Below are positions 53,950 through 64,000 of a DNA stretch of 64,000 nt, piece after piece (position 1 is the stretch's first letter; each line of letters begins with the position of its first letter). Source of the stretch: Luteimonas kalidii (GTDB taxonomy: Bacteria; Pseudomonadota; Gammaproteobacteria; Xanthomonadales; Xanthomonadaceae); the NCBI RefSeq assembly GCF_029887935.1, contig NZ_JARXRO010000020.1:527261-591260 (forward strand). The letters are read 5' to 3'. Position numbers and translations under genes: made by a program. The notes under the pieces were generated by a model, which saw only the letters and a program-made list of their open reading frames with translations, made no database searches and had not been told where the DNA came from.

Positions 53950-54687
53950 CTAGGCAGCTGCGGACTCATCGTCGAAATGCAGCCCGCACTCCCGCTTCAG
54001 GCCGAAGAAGCGGGTGTCCTCCTCGCTGAGTCCGGCGGTTAGCGGGCGCGTGGTATGTACATCTCCGATCGAGACATAGCCCTGGTCCCATAGCGGGTGG
54101 TAGGGCAGGTCGTGGCGGGCGAGGTACTGGCCGACGTCGCGGTCGCTCCAGTCGGCGATCGGGTGCAGCTTCCAGCGTCCGTCCTTGCGTTCCAGGAAAT
54201 CGATGCCGGCGCGTGTACGCGCCTGGCTGCGGCGCAGGCCGGCGATCCAGGTCCCCACGCCGAGCTCGCGCAGCGCGCGCTGCATCGGCTCGACCTTGCG
54301 CAGGCGGTTGTAACGCTCGATGCCGTCGACGCCTTCTTCCCAGATCCGGCCCATGCGCGCCTCCATCCAGGCCACGCCGATCTGCGGCCGGTAGACCTTG
54401 AGGTTGAGCGAGAGGCGTTCGCTCATCTCGTCGATGAAGCGGTAGGTCTCGGGGAACAGGTAGCCGGTGTCGACCACCACGACCGGCAGGTCCGCGCGCT
54501 GACGGGTGGCCAGGTGCAGCGACACCGCCGCCTGCGCGCCGAAGCTCGACGACAGCACGTGCTCGCCGGGCAGGGTGTGCAGCGCCCATTCGACGCGCTC
54601 CTCGGCGCGGCGGCCGGCCAGCCAGCGGTTGAGCTCGGCGCGCGCGACAGACGGCTCGAGCGCGGCATCCGGAGTGGGGATATTCAT
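53950..54687 (-). CDS. cysH: Phosphoadenosine phosphosulfate (PAPS) reductase
   Basis: A 245-residue PAPS reductase. [15 protein letters not shown] is the modified PP-loop, [16 protein letters not shown] and [17 protein letters not shown] are family blocks, and the catalytic Cys is in the C-terminal RECGLHFDD. The paired Cys ligands of [4Fe-4S] APS reductases are absent. It is therefore the PAPS-specific, thioredoxin-dependent type, consistent with the CysC kinase domain in this window. It overlaps the end of cysI by four bases and is third in the cysJ-cysI-cysH order. Confidence 0.95.
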   Translation of the reverse strand: MNIPTPDAALEPSVARAELNRWLAGRRAEERVEWALHTLPGEHVLSSSFGAQAAVSLHLATRQRADLPVVVVDTGYLFPETYRFIDEMSERLSLNLKVYRPQIGVAWMEARMGRIWEEGVDGIERYNRLRKVEPMQRALRELGVGTWIAGLRRSQARTRAGIDFLERKDGRWKLHPIADWSDRDVGQYLARHDLPYHPLWDQGYVSIGDVHTTRPLTAGLSEEDTRFFGLKRECGLHFDDESAAA

Positions 54688-56405
54688 GCGATGTCCTCGA
54701 CCAGGGTGCTGTCGATCCGAATGTGCTGGCGGCGATCCTTTGCGGGGATGTCGACCACGCCCGTCCGCAGCAGGAAGTCGCCGAAACCCTCGCCAGCGAG
54801 CCGCGTCGCGCCATAGCGCGCGAGCAGCGGTTCGAGTTCGGCCAGGATCTGGGCCTGCGTGATGTTCTCGCGGTACAGGGTGTTCAGCCGCTGTCCGCGA
54901 TGGTCGGCGCCGAGCATCAGGTTGTAGCGGCCCGGTGCCTTGCCCACGAGCGCGATCTCGCCCAGGTAGGGGCGCGAGCAGCCGTTGGGACAGCCGGAAA
55001 TGCGCAACAGGATCGGCGTCTCGGCCAGGCCGTGGGTCTCGAGCATCGGCTGCAGCGCAGCGGTGAACTCGTTCACGTAGCGCTCGGCCTCGGCCATGGC
55101 CAGGCCACAGGTCGGCAGCGCGACGCAGGCCATCGCCGTACGCGCGAGCGCGGTCGGCGCGCCGTTGACCGCATCCAGCGCGTGCGCGCGCACCAGCGCA
55201 TCGATCCGCGCGCGCTCGCCGGCAGGCACGCCGGCGATCACCAGGTTCTGGTTGCCGGTCATCCGGAACTCGCCGCGATGGATACGGGCGATCTCGCGCA
55301 GTCCGGTGAGATGCGGCATGCCGGGACGATCGGCGATGCGGCCGGACGGCAGCGACAGGGTCAGGTGCCAGTGGCCGTCCTCGCCCTCGACCCAGCCGTA
55401 GCGGTCGCCGTTGTGCTCGAACGGGGCCGAGCGCGGCGCGCCGAACGCGACGCCCGCGCGGCGTTCGATCTCGGCCTTGACCACCTCCAGGCCGTGATCG
55501 TCGATCGTGTACTTGAAGCGCGCGCGCTTGCGCACGTCGCGGTTGCCGAGGTCACGCTGGGTGGTCACGACCGCGGTCGCGACCGCCAGCAGCGCCTCGC
55601 GCGGGATGAAACCGACGTTGTTGCCCAGGCGCGGATAGGTCTCGGCATCGCCATGGGTCGCGCCCATGCCGCCACCGATGGTCACGTCGTAGCCCACGAT
55701 CCCGCCGGCGTCGTCGGCCACGCCGATGAAGCCGAGGTCGTTGGCGTATACGTCCACGTCGTTCACCGGCGGCAGCGCGAAGCCGATCTTGAACTTGCGC
55801 GGCAGGTACTTGTCGCCGTAGATCGGCTCGTCCTCGCCACCACTGCCGGCCACGCGCTCCTCGTCCAGCCAGATCTCGTAGTAGGCGCGGGTGTTGGGCA
55901 ACAGGTGCTCGGACGTGCGCGCGGCATCGGCGTAGAGCGCGGCGTGGGCGCGCGACAGCAGCGGGTTGGCCGCCACCTGCACGTTGCGGTTGACGTCGCC
56001 GCAGGCGGCCAGCGTGTCGATCAGCGCGGCGTTGATGGCCTGCATCGTCGCCTTGAGCTCGCGCTTGATCACGCCGTGGAACTGGAACGCCTGGCGGGTG
56101 GTGACGCGCAGCGAATGGTTGGCGAAGCGGGTGGCGATGGCGTCGAGCCCGAGCCACTGCTCCGGCGTGACCACGCCCCCGGGCGTGCGGGTGCGGATCA
56201 TGAACTGGTAGGCGGGCTCGAGCTTCTGGCGCCGGCGCTCGTCGCGGATGTCGCGGTCGTCCTGCTGGTAGCTGCCGTGGTACTTGATCAGCGTCTGGTC
56301 GTCCTCGCGCAGCGCGCCGGTCACCGGATCGGCGAGGCTGTCGAGCAGCGAACCGCGCAGGCGGTTGCTCTCGGCCTTGATGTCTTCGACGGAATGGTTG
56401 CTCAT
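54684..56405 (-). CDS. cysI: Sulfite reductase [NADPH] haemoprotein beta-component
   Basis: A 573-residue sulfite reductase beta subunit reducing sulfite to sulfide with six electrons. The [4Fe-4S]/sirohaem cysteines are visible as CVALPTC (Cys-x5-Cys, near residue 430) and GCPNGC (Cys-x3-Cys, about 40 residues later). Upstream are [33 protein letters not shown] and GDVNRNV. The length matches E. coli CysI. It receives electrons from CysJ, encoded directly upstream with a 102-base gap, and overlaps cysH by four bases. Confidence 0.97.
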   Translation of the reverse strand: MSNHSVEDIKAESNRLRGSLLDSLADPVTGALREDDQTLIKYHGSYQQDDRDIRDERRRQKLEPAYQFMIRTRTPGGVVTPEQWLGLDAIATRFANHSLRVTTRQAFQFHGVIKRELKATMQAINAALIDTLAACGDVNRNVQVAANPLLSRAHAALYADAARTSEHLLPNTRAYYEIWLDEERVAGSGGEDEPIYGDKYLPRKFKIGFALPPVNDVDVYANDLGFIGVADDAGGIVGYDVTIGGGMGATHGDAETYPRLGNNVGFIPREALLAVATAVVTTQRDLGNRDVRKRARFKYTIDDHGLEVVKAEIERRAGVAFGAPRSAPFEHNGDRYGWVEGEDGHWHLTLSLPSGRIADRPGMPHLTGLREIARIHRGEFRMTGNQNLVIAGVPAGERARIDALVRAHALDAVNGAPTALARTAMACVALPTCGLAMAEAERYVNEFTAALQPMLETHGLAETPILLRISGCPNGCSRPYLGEIALVGKAPGRYNLMLGADHRGQRLNTLYRENITQAQILAELEPLLARYGATRLAGEGFGDFLLRTGVVDIPAKDRRQHIRIDSTLVEDIA

Positions 56406-56507
56406 GGCGTTGCCGGGACGACGGGTCGGGGCGGGAACGTGGCTGGGCCGGCCCCCATCCGCCGTTCGGGCATCTTTCCCCGCACAGCGCGGGAAGGGAT
56501 GAGCCGG

Positions 56508-58346
56508 TCAGTAGACGTCGCGCGCATAGCGGCCTTCCTTCTGCAGGGCCGACAGGGACTCGGCCGCGGCCTCGGCATCGCCACCGTTGTGCGCGGCGAC
56601 GATATCGAGCAGGGCCGCGTGCACGTCCTTGCCCATGGCGATCGCGCCGCACACGTACAGGTGCGCGCCCGCCTGCAGCCAGTCGTAGAGCTCACGGCCG
56701 CGCTCGCGCAGGCGATGCTGCACGTAGACCTTGTCGGCCTGGTCGCGCGAGAACGCCAGGTCCAGGCGATGCAGTTCGCCGGTGCGCAGCGCGTCCTGCC
56801 ATTCGGCCTGGTAGAGGAAGCCGGTGTTGAAATGCTGGGCGCCGAAGAACAGCCAGTTGCGGCCGCCGGCGCCGGTCTCTGCGCGTTCCTGCACGAAGCC
56901 GCGGAACGGCGCAACGCCGGTACCGGGGCCGATCATGACGATGTCGCGCGCGCCGTCAGCCGGCACCCGGAAGCGCTCATTCGGTTCGACGTACACCGGC
57001 ACCTGGCCGCCTTCGGCGAGCGCGGCGAGGAAGCTGCTCGCGGCGCCCGCATGCGCCTGGCCGTGGGCGTGGTAGCCGAGGACGTCGACGGTCAGGTGCG
57101 CCTCGTCGCCCACGCGCTTGCGGCTCGAGGCGATCGAGTACAGCCGCTGTGCCTGCGGGCGCAGCGCCGCGAGCAGCGCATCGGGTTCCCAGGCGGCAGG
57201 CCATCGGCGCAGCACGTCGATCAGCTGGTGGTCTCCGAGCAGGGCCGCCAGGCCGGGCTGGCCGGGTTCGAGCAGCGTGGCCAGGTCGGCGCTGCCGCTG
57301 CGTTCGGCCAGCGTGGCCAGCAGCGGCCGCGACAGCCGGCTGAGCTCGCGGCGCGTGGCCAGCCACTCGGACAGCGGCAGCGTGTCGGCGCCGATGGTCG
57401 CCACCGTGTCGCCGTCGAGCTTGGTCGCCTCCAGCACCGCGGCGACCAGCGCCTCGGGGTTGCGGTGGCGGATGCCGAGCGCGTCGCCCGGTTCGTACGC
57501 CAGGCCCGAACCATCCAGCGACAGCTCCAGGTGGCGCACGTCCTTGTCGATGGCGCCGTAGCGCCGGAAGCCGGTGCCGCGAAACTCGCGCCCGCTCAGC
57601 GACTGGTTGGCCAGCACCTCGGCCGGGAACGGACGCTCGTGTGACCAGCTCGCCGCGGGGCGCAGCGGGGTCACCGTGGCCACGTGGGACGCCGCGGGAG
57701 CGGTGGCCTTCAGCAGCTCCGCGGCGCTCGCCAGCGCGGTCTCGCGCCACGGCCCGGCCACGGTGTCGATGTCGAGGTCCGCCATCGCGACCTCGGCCAG
57801 ACGCTTGGCGCCGAGTTCGGCCAGGCGGGCATCGATGCGGCAGGCGATGCCGCAGAAGTCGGCGTAGCTGGTGTCGCCCAGGCCGAGCACCGCGTACTTC
57901 AGTTCCGGCAGTTTCGGCGCACGCCGACCGGCGAGGAACTCGACGAAACCGATCGCATCGTCCGGCGGGTCGCCCTCGCCCTGGGTGCTGATCACCACGT
58001 ACAGCAGGCGCTCGGCGGCGAGTTCGCGGGTCGCGTAGGCATCGGCGCGCACCAGGCGCGCAGGAAGGCCGGCTGCCTGGACCCGCTCGAACAGCGCTTC
58101 GGCGGCGCGCCGCGCGTTGCCGGTCTGGCTGCCGTAGACGATGGTCAGGCGCGCGCCGGAGGCGGCCTCGGCGCGGGGAGGCGCCGGCGCCGCGGCGGCG
58201 GGTCCACCGGCGCGGCTGGCCAGGCCCGCGGCATAGCCCGACAGCCACCACAGCCCGGCCGGCTCCAGCCCCTGGGTGAGGCGGACCAGCGCGTCCGCCG
58301 TCTCCTGCGGAAACGGCAGCGCGGGCAGTGCGGCAGGTGCGGACAT
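56508..58346 (-). CDS. cysJ: Sulfite reductase [NADPH] flavoprotein alpha-component
   Basis: A 612-residue diflavin reductase. The N-terminal flavodoxin domain has TIVYGSQTGNARRAAEALF (about residue 70) for FMN. The FAD domain shows RLYSIASSRKRVGDEAHLTV, and the NADPH site GPGTGVAPFRGFVQERAE then VYVQHRLRERGRELYDWL. The C-terminal RYARDVY is the conserved nicotinamide-stacking end. It transfers electrons from NADPH to CysI. It is the promoter-proximal gene of the cysJIH operon, divergent from cysD with 136 bases between starts, where CysB control would be expected. Confidence 0.96.
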   Translation of the reverse strand: MSAPAALPALPFPQETADALVRLTQGLEPAGLWWLSGYAAGLASRAGGPAAAAPAPPRAEAASGARLTIVYGSQTGNARRAAEALFERVQAAGLPARLVRADAYATRELAAERLLYVVISTQGEGDPPDDAIGFVEFLAGRRAPKLPELKYAVLGLGDTSYADFCGIACRIDARLAELGAKRLAEVAMADLDIDTVAGPWRETALASAAELLKATAPAASHVATVTPLRPAASWSHERPFPAEVLANQSLSGREFRGTGFRRYGAIDKDVRHLELSLDGSGLAYEPGDALGIRHRNPEALVAAVLEATKLDGDTVATIGADTLPLSEWLATRRELSRLSRPLLATLAERSGSADLATLLEPGQPGLAALLGDHQLIDVLRRWPAAWEPDALLAALRPQAQRLYSIASSRKRVGDEAHLTVDVLGYHAHGQAHAGAASSFLAALAEGGQVPVYVEPNERFRVPADGARDIVMIGPGTGVAPFRGFVQERAETGAGGRNWLFFGAQHFNTGFLYQAEWQDALRTGELHRLDLAFSRDQADKVYVQHRLRERGRELYDWLQAGAHLYVCGAIAMGKDVHAALLDIVAAHNGGDAEAAAESLSALQKEGRYARDVY

Positions 58347-58482
58347 CCTCCGGCGTTCCTTGGATGAGGGGACGTTCGAAGGCTAGGCAGGCGCGGCCGG
58401 CGCGGGAAAGGAGGGTCGGTTATGCAGTCATGCCCTGCGGTGATTTACCTCGCGCGGGACCCTCCTGCTTAAATCGCTGGCG
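58347..58482. promoter_or_regulatory. Divergent cysJ/cysD promoter region
   Basis: The 136-bp interval must hold the promoters of both sulfate-assimilation operons. TTAAAT (58469-58474) lies eight bases before the cysD ATG and could be its -10 element. The TTATGCAGTCATGCC stretch near 58419 is moderately AT-rich compared with the surroundings. The CysB consensus is too loose for me to place a site by eye. Confidence 0.5.
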
Positions 58483-59412
58483 ATGACGCTTCTACAGCCA
58501 CTTCCACACGCAGCCACGGCCACCGACCTCGACCGGCTCGAGGCCGAGAGCCTGCACATCCTGCGCGAGGTCGCGGCGGAGTGCCGCAATCCGGTGCTGC
58601 TGTACTCGATCGGCAAGGACAGCTCGGTCCTGCTGCACCTGCTGCTCAAGGCCTTCGCGCCGGCGCTTCCGCCGATCCCGCTGCTGCACGTAGATACCAC
58701 CTGGAAGTTCCGCGAGATGATCGCTTTCCGCGACCGTCGCGCCGCCGAGACCGGGATCGAGCTGCGCGTGCACATCAACGCCGACGGCGTGCGCGAGGGT
58801 GTCGGTCCCTTCAGCCACGGCGCCAGCGTGCATACCGAGGTGATGAAGACCCAGGCGCTGAAGCAGGCGCTGGAGGCCGGCGGCTACGACGCCGCGATCG
58901 GCGGCGCGCGGCGGGACGAGGAGAAATCCCGCGCCAAGGAGCGCGTGTTCTCGTTCCGCGACGCGCAGCACCGCTGGGATCCGCGCCGGCAGCGGCCGGA
59001 ACTCTGGAACCTGTACAACGCGCGCGTCGGCGAGGGCGAAAGCGTGCGCGTGTTCCCGCTGTCGAACTGGACCGAGCTCGACGTGTGGCGCTACGTGCGC
59101 CGCGAGAACATCGACGTGGTCCCGCTGTACTTCGCCGCCGAGCGCCCGGTGGTGCGCCGCGACGGTACCTGGATCATGGTCGACGACGAGCGCTTCGTGT
59201 TGCGCGACGGCGAGCGGGTGGAGCAGCGCCGGGTGCGCTTCCGTACCCTGGGCTGCTATCCGCTGACCGGCGCGGTGGAATCGGACGCGGCCGATCTGGA
59301 CGCGGTGATCGCCGAGATGGAGACCAGCGCCCAGTCCGAGCGGGCAGGCCGCCTGATCGACCATGCCGACGGCGATTCGATGGAGAAGAAGAAGCGGGCC
59401 GGCTATTTCTGA
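58483..59412 (+). CDS. cysD: Sulfate adenylyltransferase subunit 2
   Basis: A 309-residue ATP sulfurylase small subunit. The PP-loop is [20 protein letters not shown] (about residue 38); [39 protein letters not shown] and [16 protein letters not shown] are the family blocks. It activates sulfate to APS, driven by GTP hydrolysis in CysN. The length is normal. It is followed by a 237-base gap before cysNC, with no terminator recognised, so the genes are probably co-transcribed. Confidence 0.97.
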   Translation: MTLLQPLPHAATATDLDRLEAESLHILREVAAECRNPVLLYSIGKDSSVLLHLLLKAFAPALPPIPLLHVDTTWKFREMIAFRDRRAAETGIELRVHINADGVREGVGPFSHGASVHTEVMKTQALKQALEAGGYDAAIGGARRDEEKSRAKERVFSFRDAQHRWDPRRQRPELWNLYNARVGEGESVRVFPLSNWTELDVWRYVRRENIDVVPLYFAAERPVVRRDGTWIMVDDERFVLRDGERVEQRRVRFRTLGCYPLTGAVESDAADLDAVIAEMETSAQSERAGRLIDHADGDSMEKKKRAGYF

Positions 59413-59649
59413 GGCGTGAGGCACGGGCGCCCGTACCCGGATGAGGCTGGAAGACGGCGAGCGCCCGGATGGCGTGTCCGGGAGGCGGGATCGGCCGGCA
59501 TGGAGGATCGCCGGTGCGACTGCGGACGACGGACCTTCGCCGGACCCCGTCCGCCCGTTGCCGGCCGCCGGCCTGCACCGGGATCCAAGGCGGAACGCGA
59601 GACCGGCGTCCTTGCGCCGCATCCCTGCACTGTTGGAGGAAGAGAGTCG
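59413..59649. other. 237-bp gap between cysD and cysNC
   Basis: The cysNC frame is open back to 59416, but the sequence before 59650 is Arg/Gly/Pro-rich and unlike any CysN N-terminus. The ATG at 59650, by contrast, has GGAGGAAGAG upstream. I see no separate gene or hairpin with a T-tract here. Confidence 0.6.
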
Positions 59650-61572
59650 ATGACGAGCGCGGCCAGCGACCTGTACCGGCGGACCGGCGTCTATGCCGAT
59701 CCCAAGCCGCATGGACCGGAGACCGGATCCGACGCTCCGGACACGGAGACGGGCTTCCTGCGCCTGATCGCCTGTGGCAGCGTCGACGACGGCAAGAGCA
59801 CGCTCATCGGGCGCCTGCTGCACGAGGCCGGTCGTGTGCCCGACGACGAGCGCGTCGCGCTGGCGCGCGCCAGTGCCACCCACGGCACCCGTGGCAGCGA
59901 GATCGACTATGCCCTCCTGCTAGACGGCCTCGACGCCGAACGCGAGCAGGGCATCACCATCGACGTCGCCTGGCGCCACCTGCAGACCGCGCGCCGCCGG
60001 TTCCTGATCGCGGACTGCCCGGGCCACGTGCAGTACACCCGCAACATGGCCACTGGCGCGTCGGTGGCCGACCTGGCCATCGTGCTGGTCGACGCCACCC
60101 GCGGGCTGCTGCCGCAGACCTTCCGCCATGCCGCGATCCTGTCGCTGTTCGGCGTGCGCCACGTGCTGCTGGCGGTCAACAAGATGGACCGGGTGGGCTT
60201 CGACCGGGCGGTGTTCGAAGACATCGCGTCGCGTTTCGACGCGCATGCGCAGCGCCTGGGCATCGCGGACGTGGTCGCGATCCCGGTCGCGGCCGCGGTG
60301 GGCGACAACGTCACCATGCGCTCGGCCGCGATGGACTGGTACCAAGGCCCGAGCGTGCTCGCGCACCTGGAATCGGTGCAGGTGCCTGCGGACGATGCCG
60401 GCGCGCCGCTGCGCCTGCCGCTGCAGTCGGTGCTGCGCGATGCCGCTGGCGGGCGCTGGCTGGCGGGCACCCTGGCGTCGGGCACGGCGCGCGTCGGCGA
60501 CGCGGTCCGGGTGGAACCGGCCGGTGCAGCGAGCACGATCGCCGCGCTGTCCGTATCCGGCACGTCGCGCGCGTCCGCGCACGCGGGCCAGGCGGTGACG
60601 GTGCAGCTGGCGGACGAGGTCGACGCCGGACGTGGACACGTGCTGGCCGCGGCCGATGCGCCGCTGGCGCACAGCGACCAGGTGGTGGCCGACGTACTCT
60701 GGTTCGACGAAGGCGCGCTGCTGCCCGGACGGCGCTACCAGCTCAAGCTCGGCACCCGCACCGTCGGCGCCCGGATCAGCGAACTCAAGTCCCGGCACGA
60801 TCCGGAAAGCCTGCAGCCGCTGGCGGCCAAGCGGCTGGAATTCAACGAGATCGGCGAGATCGTGCTGTCGCTCGACGCGGTGGTCGCGTTCACCCCTTAC
60901 GCGGAGAGCGCCGCGCTCGGCGGCTTCATCCTCGTCGACCCGCTGACGCGCGCGACGGTCGGCGCGGGCATGATCCGCCACGGGCTGCGCCGTGCCGACA
61001 ACATCCACTGGCAGGCGCTGGACGTCGACCGCAAGGCGCGCGCCGCGCTCAAGGGACAGCAGCCGCGCTGCGTCTGGCTCACCGGCCTGTCGGGCGCCGG
61101 CAAGTCGACGATCGCCAACCTGGTCGAACGCGGCCTGCTGGCGCGCGGGCTGCACACCTACCTGCTCGACGGGGACAACGTGCGTCACGGCCTCAACCGC
61201 GACCTCGGATTCACCGACGAGGACCGGGTGGAGAACCTGCGGCGCGTGGCCGAGGTCGCGAAGCTGATGACCGACGCCGGACTGATCGTGCTGGTCAGTT
61301 TCATCTCGCCGTTCCGGGCCGAACGCCGCGCCGCGCGCGCGCTGTTCGACCCGGGCGATTTCATCGAGGTGCACGTGGACACGTCGCTGGCCGAGGCCGA
61401 GCGACGGGACGTGAAGGGGCTCTACGCCAAGGCGCGCCGCGGCGAGCTGCCCAACTTCACCGGGATCGACTCCGCCTACGAACCGCCCGAACATGCCGAG
61501 CTTGTGCTCGATACCGAGGCCGACGCGCCCGCCGCGCTTGCGGAACGGGTGATCGCGCACCTGCTGGACTGA
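59650..61572 (+). CDS. cysNC: Bifunctional sulfate adenylyltransferase subunit 1 / APS kinase
   Basis: A 640-residue fusion. Residues ~35-450 are the CysN GTPase: G1 is [19 protein letters not shown]3 is [11 protein letters not shown], and G4 is NKMDRVGF. Residues ~460-640 are CysC (APS kinase) with P-loop [15 protein letters not shown] (about 477), [15 protein letters not shown] and [14 protein letters not shown]. It makes APS with CysD and phosphorylates it to PAPS for CysH. Fused NC proteins are normal in xanthomonads. The start at 59650 is chosen for its ribosome-binding site, GGAGGAAGAG, just upstream. Confidence 0.96.
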   Translation: MTSAASDLYRRTGVYADPKPHGPETGSDAPDTETGFLRLIACGSVDDGKSTLIGRLLHEAGRVPDDERVALARASATHGTRGSEIDYALLLDGLDAEREQGITIDVAWRHLQTARRRFLIADCPGHVQYTRNMATGASVADLAIVLVDATRGLLPQTFRHAAILSLFGVRHVLLAVNKMDRVGFDRAVFEDIASRFDAHAQRLGIADVVAIPVAAAVGDNVTMRSAAMDWYQGPSVLAHLESVQVPADDAGAPLRLPLQSVLRDAAGGRWLAGTLASGTARVGDAVRVEPAGAASTIAALSVSGTSRASAHAGQAVTVQLADEVDAGRGHVLAAADAPLAHSDQVVADVLWFDEGALLPGRRYQLKLGTRTVGARISELKSRHDPESLQPLAAKRLEFNEIGEIVLSLDAVVAFTPYAESAALGGFILVDPLTRATVGAGMIRHGLRRADNIHWQALDVDRKARAALKGQQPRCVWLTGLSGAGKSTIANLVERGLLARGLHTYLLDGDNVRHGLNRDLGFTDEDRVENLRRVAEVAKLMTDAGLIVLVSFISPFRAERRAARALFDPGDFIEVHVDTSLAEAERRDVKGLYAKARRGELPNFTGIDSAYEPPEHAELVLDTEADAPAALAERVIAHLLD

Positions 61573-61593
61573 ACGCGTACTGCCGCGCGCGAA

Positions 61594-61860
61594 TCAGCGC
61601 CGGCGGAGTGCGCCGACCACCACCAGGATCACGATCGCGCCCACCAGCGAGGCGAGGAAGCCGACCTGCTCGCCCGCCGCGTACCAGCCCATGGTGCGAC
61701 CGAACCAGCCCGCCAGCAGCGCGCCGCCGATGCCGAGCAGGATCGTCATGATCAGCCCCATGCGGTCGCGGCCGGGTTTGAGCAGGCGTGCCAGCACGCC
61801 CACCACCAGGCCCACCAGGATGATCCACAGCCAGCTGCTGCCGCCGAAGACGCCGTCCAT
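61594..61860 (-). CDS. GlsB/YeaQ/YmgE-family membrane protein
   Basis: An 88-residue protein with three hydrophobic helices and Gly-rich turns: WLWIILVGLVVGVLARLLKPG, then MGLIMTILLGIGGALLAGWFG and a C-terminal VGAIVILVVVGALRRR. This is the small transglycosylase-associated/GlsB family linked to stress responses in several bacteria, with no defined biochemical role. It converges on cysNC with only 21 bases between the stops. Confidence 0.9.
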   Translation of the reverse strand: MDGVFGGSSWLWIILVGLVVGVLARLLKPGRDRMGLIMTILLGIGGALLAGWFGRTMGWYAAGEQVGFLASLVGAIVILVVVGALRRR

Positions 61861-61950
61861 TCCCCTGCCCCCGTGTTGTCGTTGATGGATCGATGAGTCG
61901 CGAAGACTGGCAGGACCGGCGCCGCCGCGCCAGTCCTGCCGGACGCCGGC

Positions 61951-63444
<1,494 letters not shown>

Positions 63445-63645
63445 GGACACCTCCGGTTGTGCGAAAGGGCGATTGTAACGCCGGCCCCGCGTAGGGCTTT
63501 TCCGACGGCGTCCTACGGGGTAACCCGGGTCCGCGGCAGTGGATGCGGCGATGTTCCAGGCGTCCGCGCTCCGGGAGACTGTCTCCACCGGCGGGCGGCT
63601 GCCTGCCGGCGGCAAGGAAACCCACCACAGTTCAGGAGATCGGAC

Positions 63646-63978
63646 ATGAAGATGCTCAAGCACGGCCTCGCAGCGCTGCTGCTCTCGCTGGCGATGGCCG
63701 GCACCGCGCTCGCCGCGGAGAAGGTCAACGTCAATACCGCCGATGCCGCCACGCTCGACCGCGTGCTGGTGAACGTCGGCCCGTCGAAGGCCGAGGCGAT
63801 CGTCGAATACCGCAAGGCCAACGGGCCCTTCCGCAGCCCGGAGCAGCTCGCCGAGGTCAAGGGCATCGGGTTGCGCACCGTGGAGCAGAACCGCGAGCGC
63901 ATCGTCGTGGCCGCACCGGCCGCCAAGCCGGCCGGCGCCGCCGCCGGAGCCACCCGCGCCACCGCGAAGACGCGCTGA
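63646..63978 (+). CDS. ComEA-like secreted helix-hairpin-helix protein
   Basis: A 110-residue protein with a signal peptide (MLKHGLAALLLSLAMAGTALA) followed directly by a ComEA-type double HhH domain. VNVNTADAATLDRVLVNVGP is the first part and FRSPEQLAEVKGIGLRTVEQN the second, with the KGIG DNA-backbone-binding turn. The C-terminus is an Ala/Gly/Lys-rich tail. Relatives bind double-stranded DNA in the periplasm for natural transformation. The missing membrane anchor is normal for Gram-negative ComEA. The start has CAGGAG nine bases upstream. Confidence 0.9.
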   Translation: MKMLKHGLAALLLSLAMAGTALAAEKVNVNTADAATLDRVLVNVGPSKAEAIVEYRKANGPFRSPEQLAEVKGIGLRTVEQNRERIVVAAPAAKPAGAAAGATRATAKTR

Positions 63979-64000
63979 GCGCAGGAGTCGGCGGGCGCGC

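Noticed and set aside
54723..57644. A 973-codon plus-strand frame opposite cysI and cysJ
   Set aside because: It is antisense to two enzymes with all catalytic motifs in place. Its composition is that of a complementary-strand shadow.
59416..59649. N-terminal extension of cysNC of 78 codons
   Set aside because: The extension is low-complexity Arg/Gly/Pro sequence absent from CysN proteins, and the internal ATG at 59650 has a good ribosome-binding site.

Overview
The window is high-GC, gene-dense bacterial chromosome and reads as a member of the Xanthomonadaceae (Xanthomonas/Lysobacter/Luteimonas group). The markers are a Clp-type CRP-family regulator, the block trpE-trpG-trpD-trpC / clp / speD / coq7 / rplM-rpsI, a PilU-type pilus ATPase, and a polysaccharide locus lying exactly between a cystathionine-synthesis gene (metB) and the electron-transfer flavoprotein genes. 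That last position is the classical hypervariable LPS O-antigen site of xanthomonads. Apart from a tRNA-Gln, the rRNA-free window is almost entirely protein coding. I saw no CRISPR array, prophage or replication origin.

Layout. 1-3454 (minus): end of an Mrp Na+/H+ antiporter operon (fused mrpAB, mrpC, partial mrpD). 3559-9423: small housekeeping genes (NAD-dependent epimerase, EamA exporter, Mpo1-like protein, purC, a mini J-domain protein, rpe, lipid kinase). 9543-14932: tryptophan block with a leader ORF carrying Trp-Arg-Trp-Trp inside a strong hairpin directly in front of trpE. 15099-19315: GNAT acetyltransferase/clp, speD, coq7, rplM-rpsI and tRNA-Gln. 19377-24533: a 2OG-Fe dioxygenase, fumarylacetoacetase-like and maleylacetoacetate isomerase genes (tyrosine catabolism), pilU, and two envelope coiled-coil proteins. 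24927-27918: YdcH-like protein, cystathionine beta-synthase and MetB/CGL (transsulfuration).

27915-47981 is the polysaccharide locus. An ABC exporter (Wzm/Wzt) is followed by a two-domain glycosyltransferase, a Cys-less asparagine-synthase-like protein, a membrane-anchored coiled-coil methyltransferase, a large GT2 enzyme, a TviB-type UDP-GlcNAc/GalNAc dehydrogenase and a lipoprotein. Next come a visibly lower-GC stretch with a probable fucosyltransferase, an internally deleted IS5-family element and gmd-methyltransferase-fcl (GDP-L-fucose synthesis). A second two-domain glycosyltransferase and wecB, on the other strand, close the locus. The predicted product is an ABC-exported O-polysaccharide built from fucose plus N-acetylated hexosamine or uronic acid sugars. 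Base composition and IS remnants indicate a mosaic assembled by transfer.

47982-64000 returns to core metabolism: etfBA, a 3-oxoacid CoA-transferase pair, a secreted metalloprotease lipoprotein with three 101-residue calcium-binding repeats, divergent cysJIH and cysD-cysNC operons for assimilatory sulfate reduction, a GlsB-like membrane protein, an M20 dipeptidase and a small ComEA-like helix-hairpin-helix protein.

The two most interesting items are (i) the trp leader, where an 18-bp interrupted stem holds all the Trp codons and a second helix covers the trpE ribosome-binding site, suggesting attenuation at the level of translation, and (ii) the O-antigen cassette, with its coiled-coil methyltransferase resembling a WbdD chain-length ruler built in reverse order.
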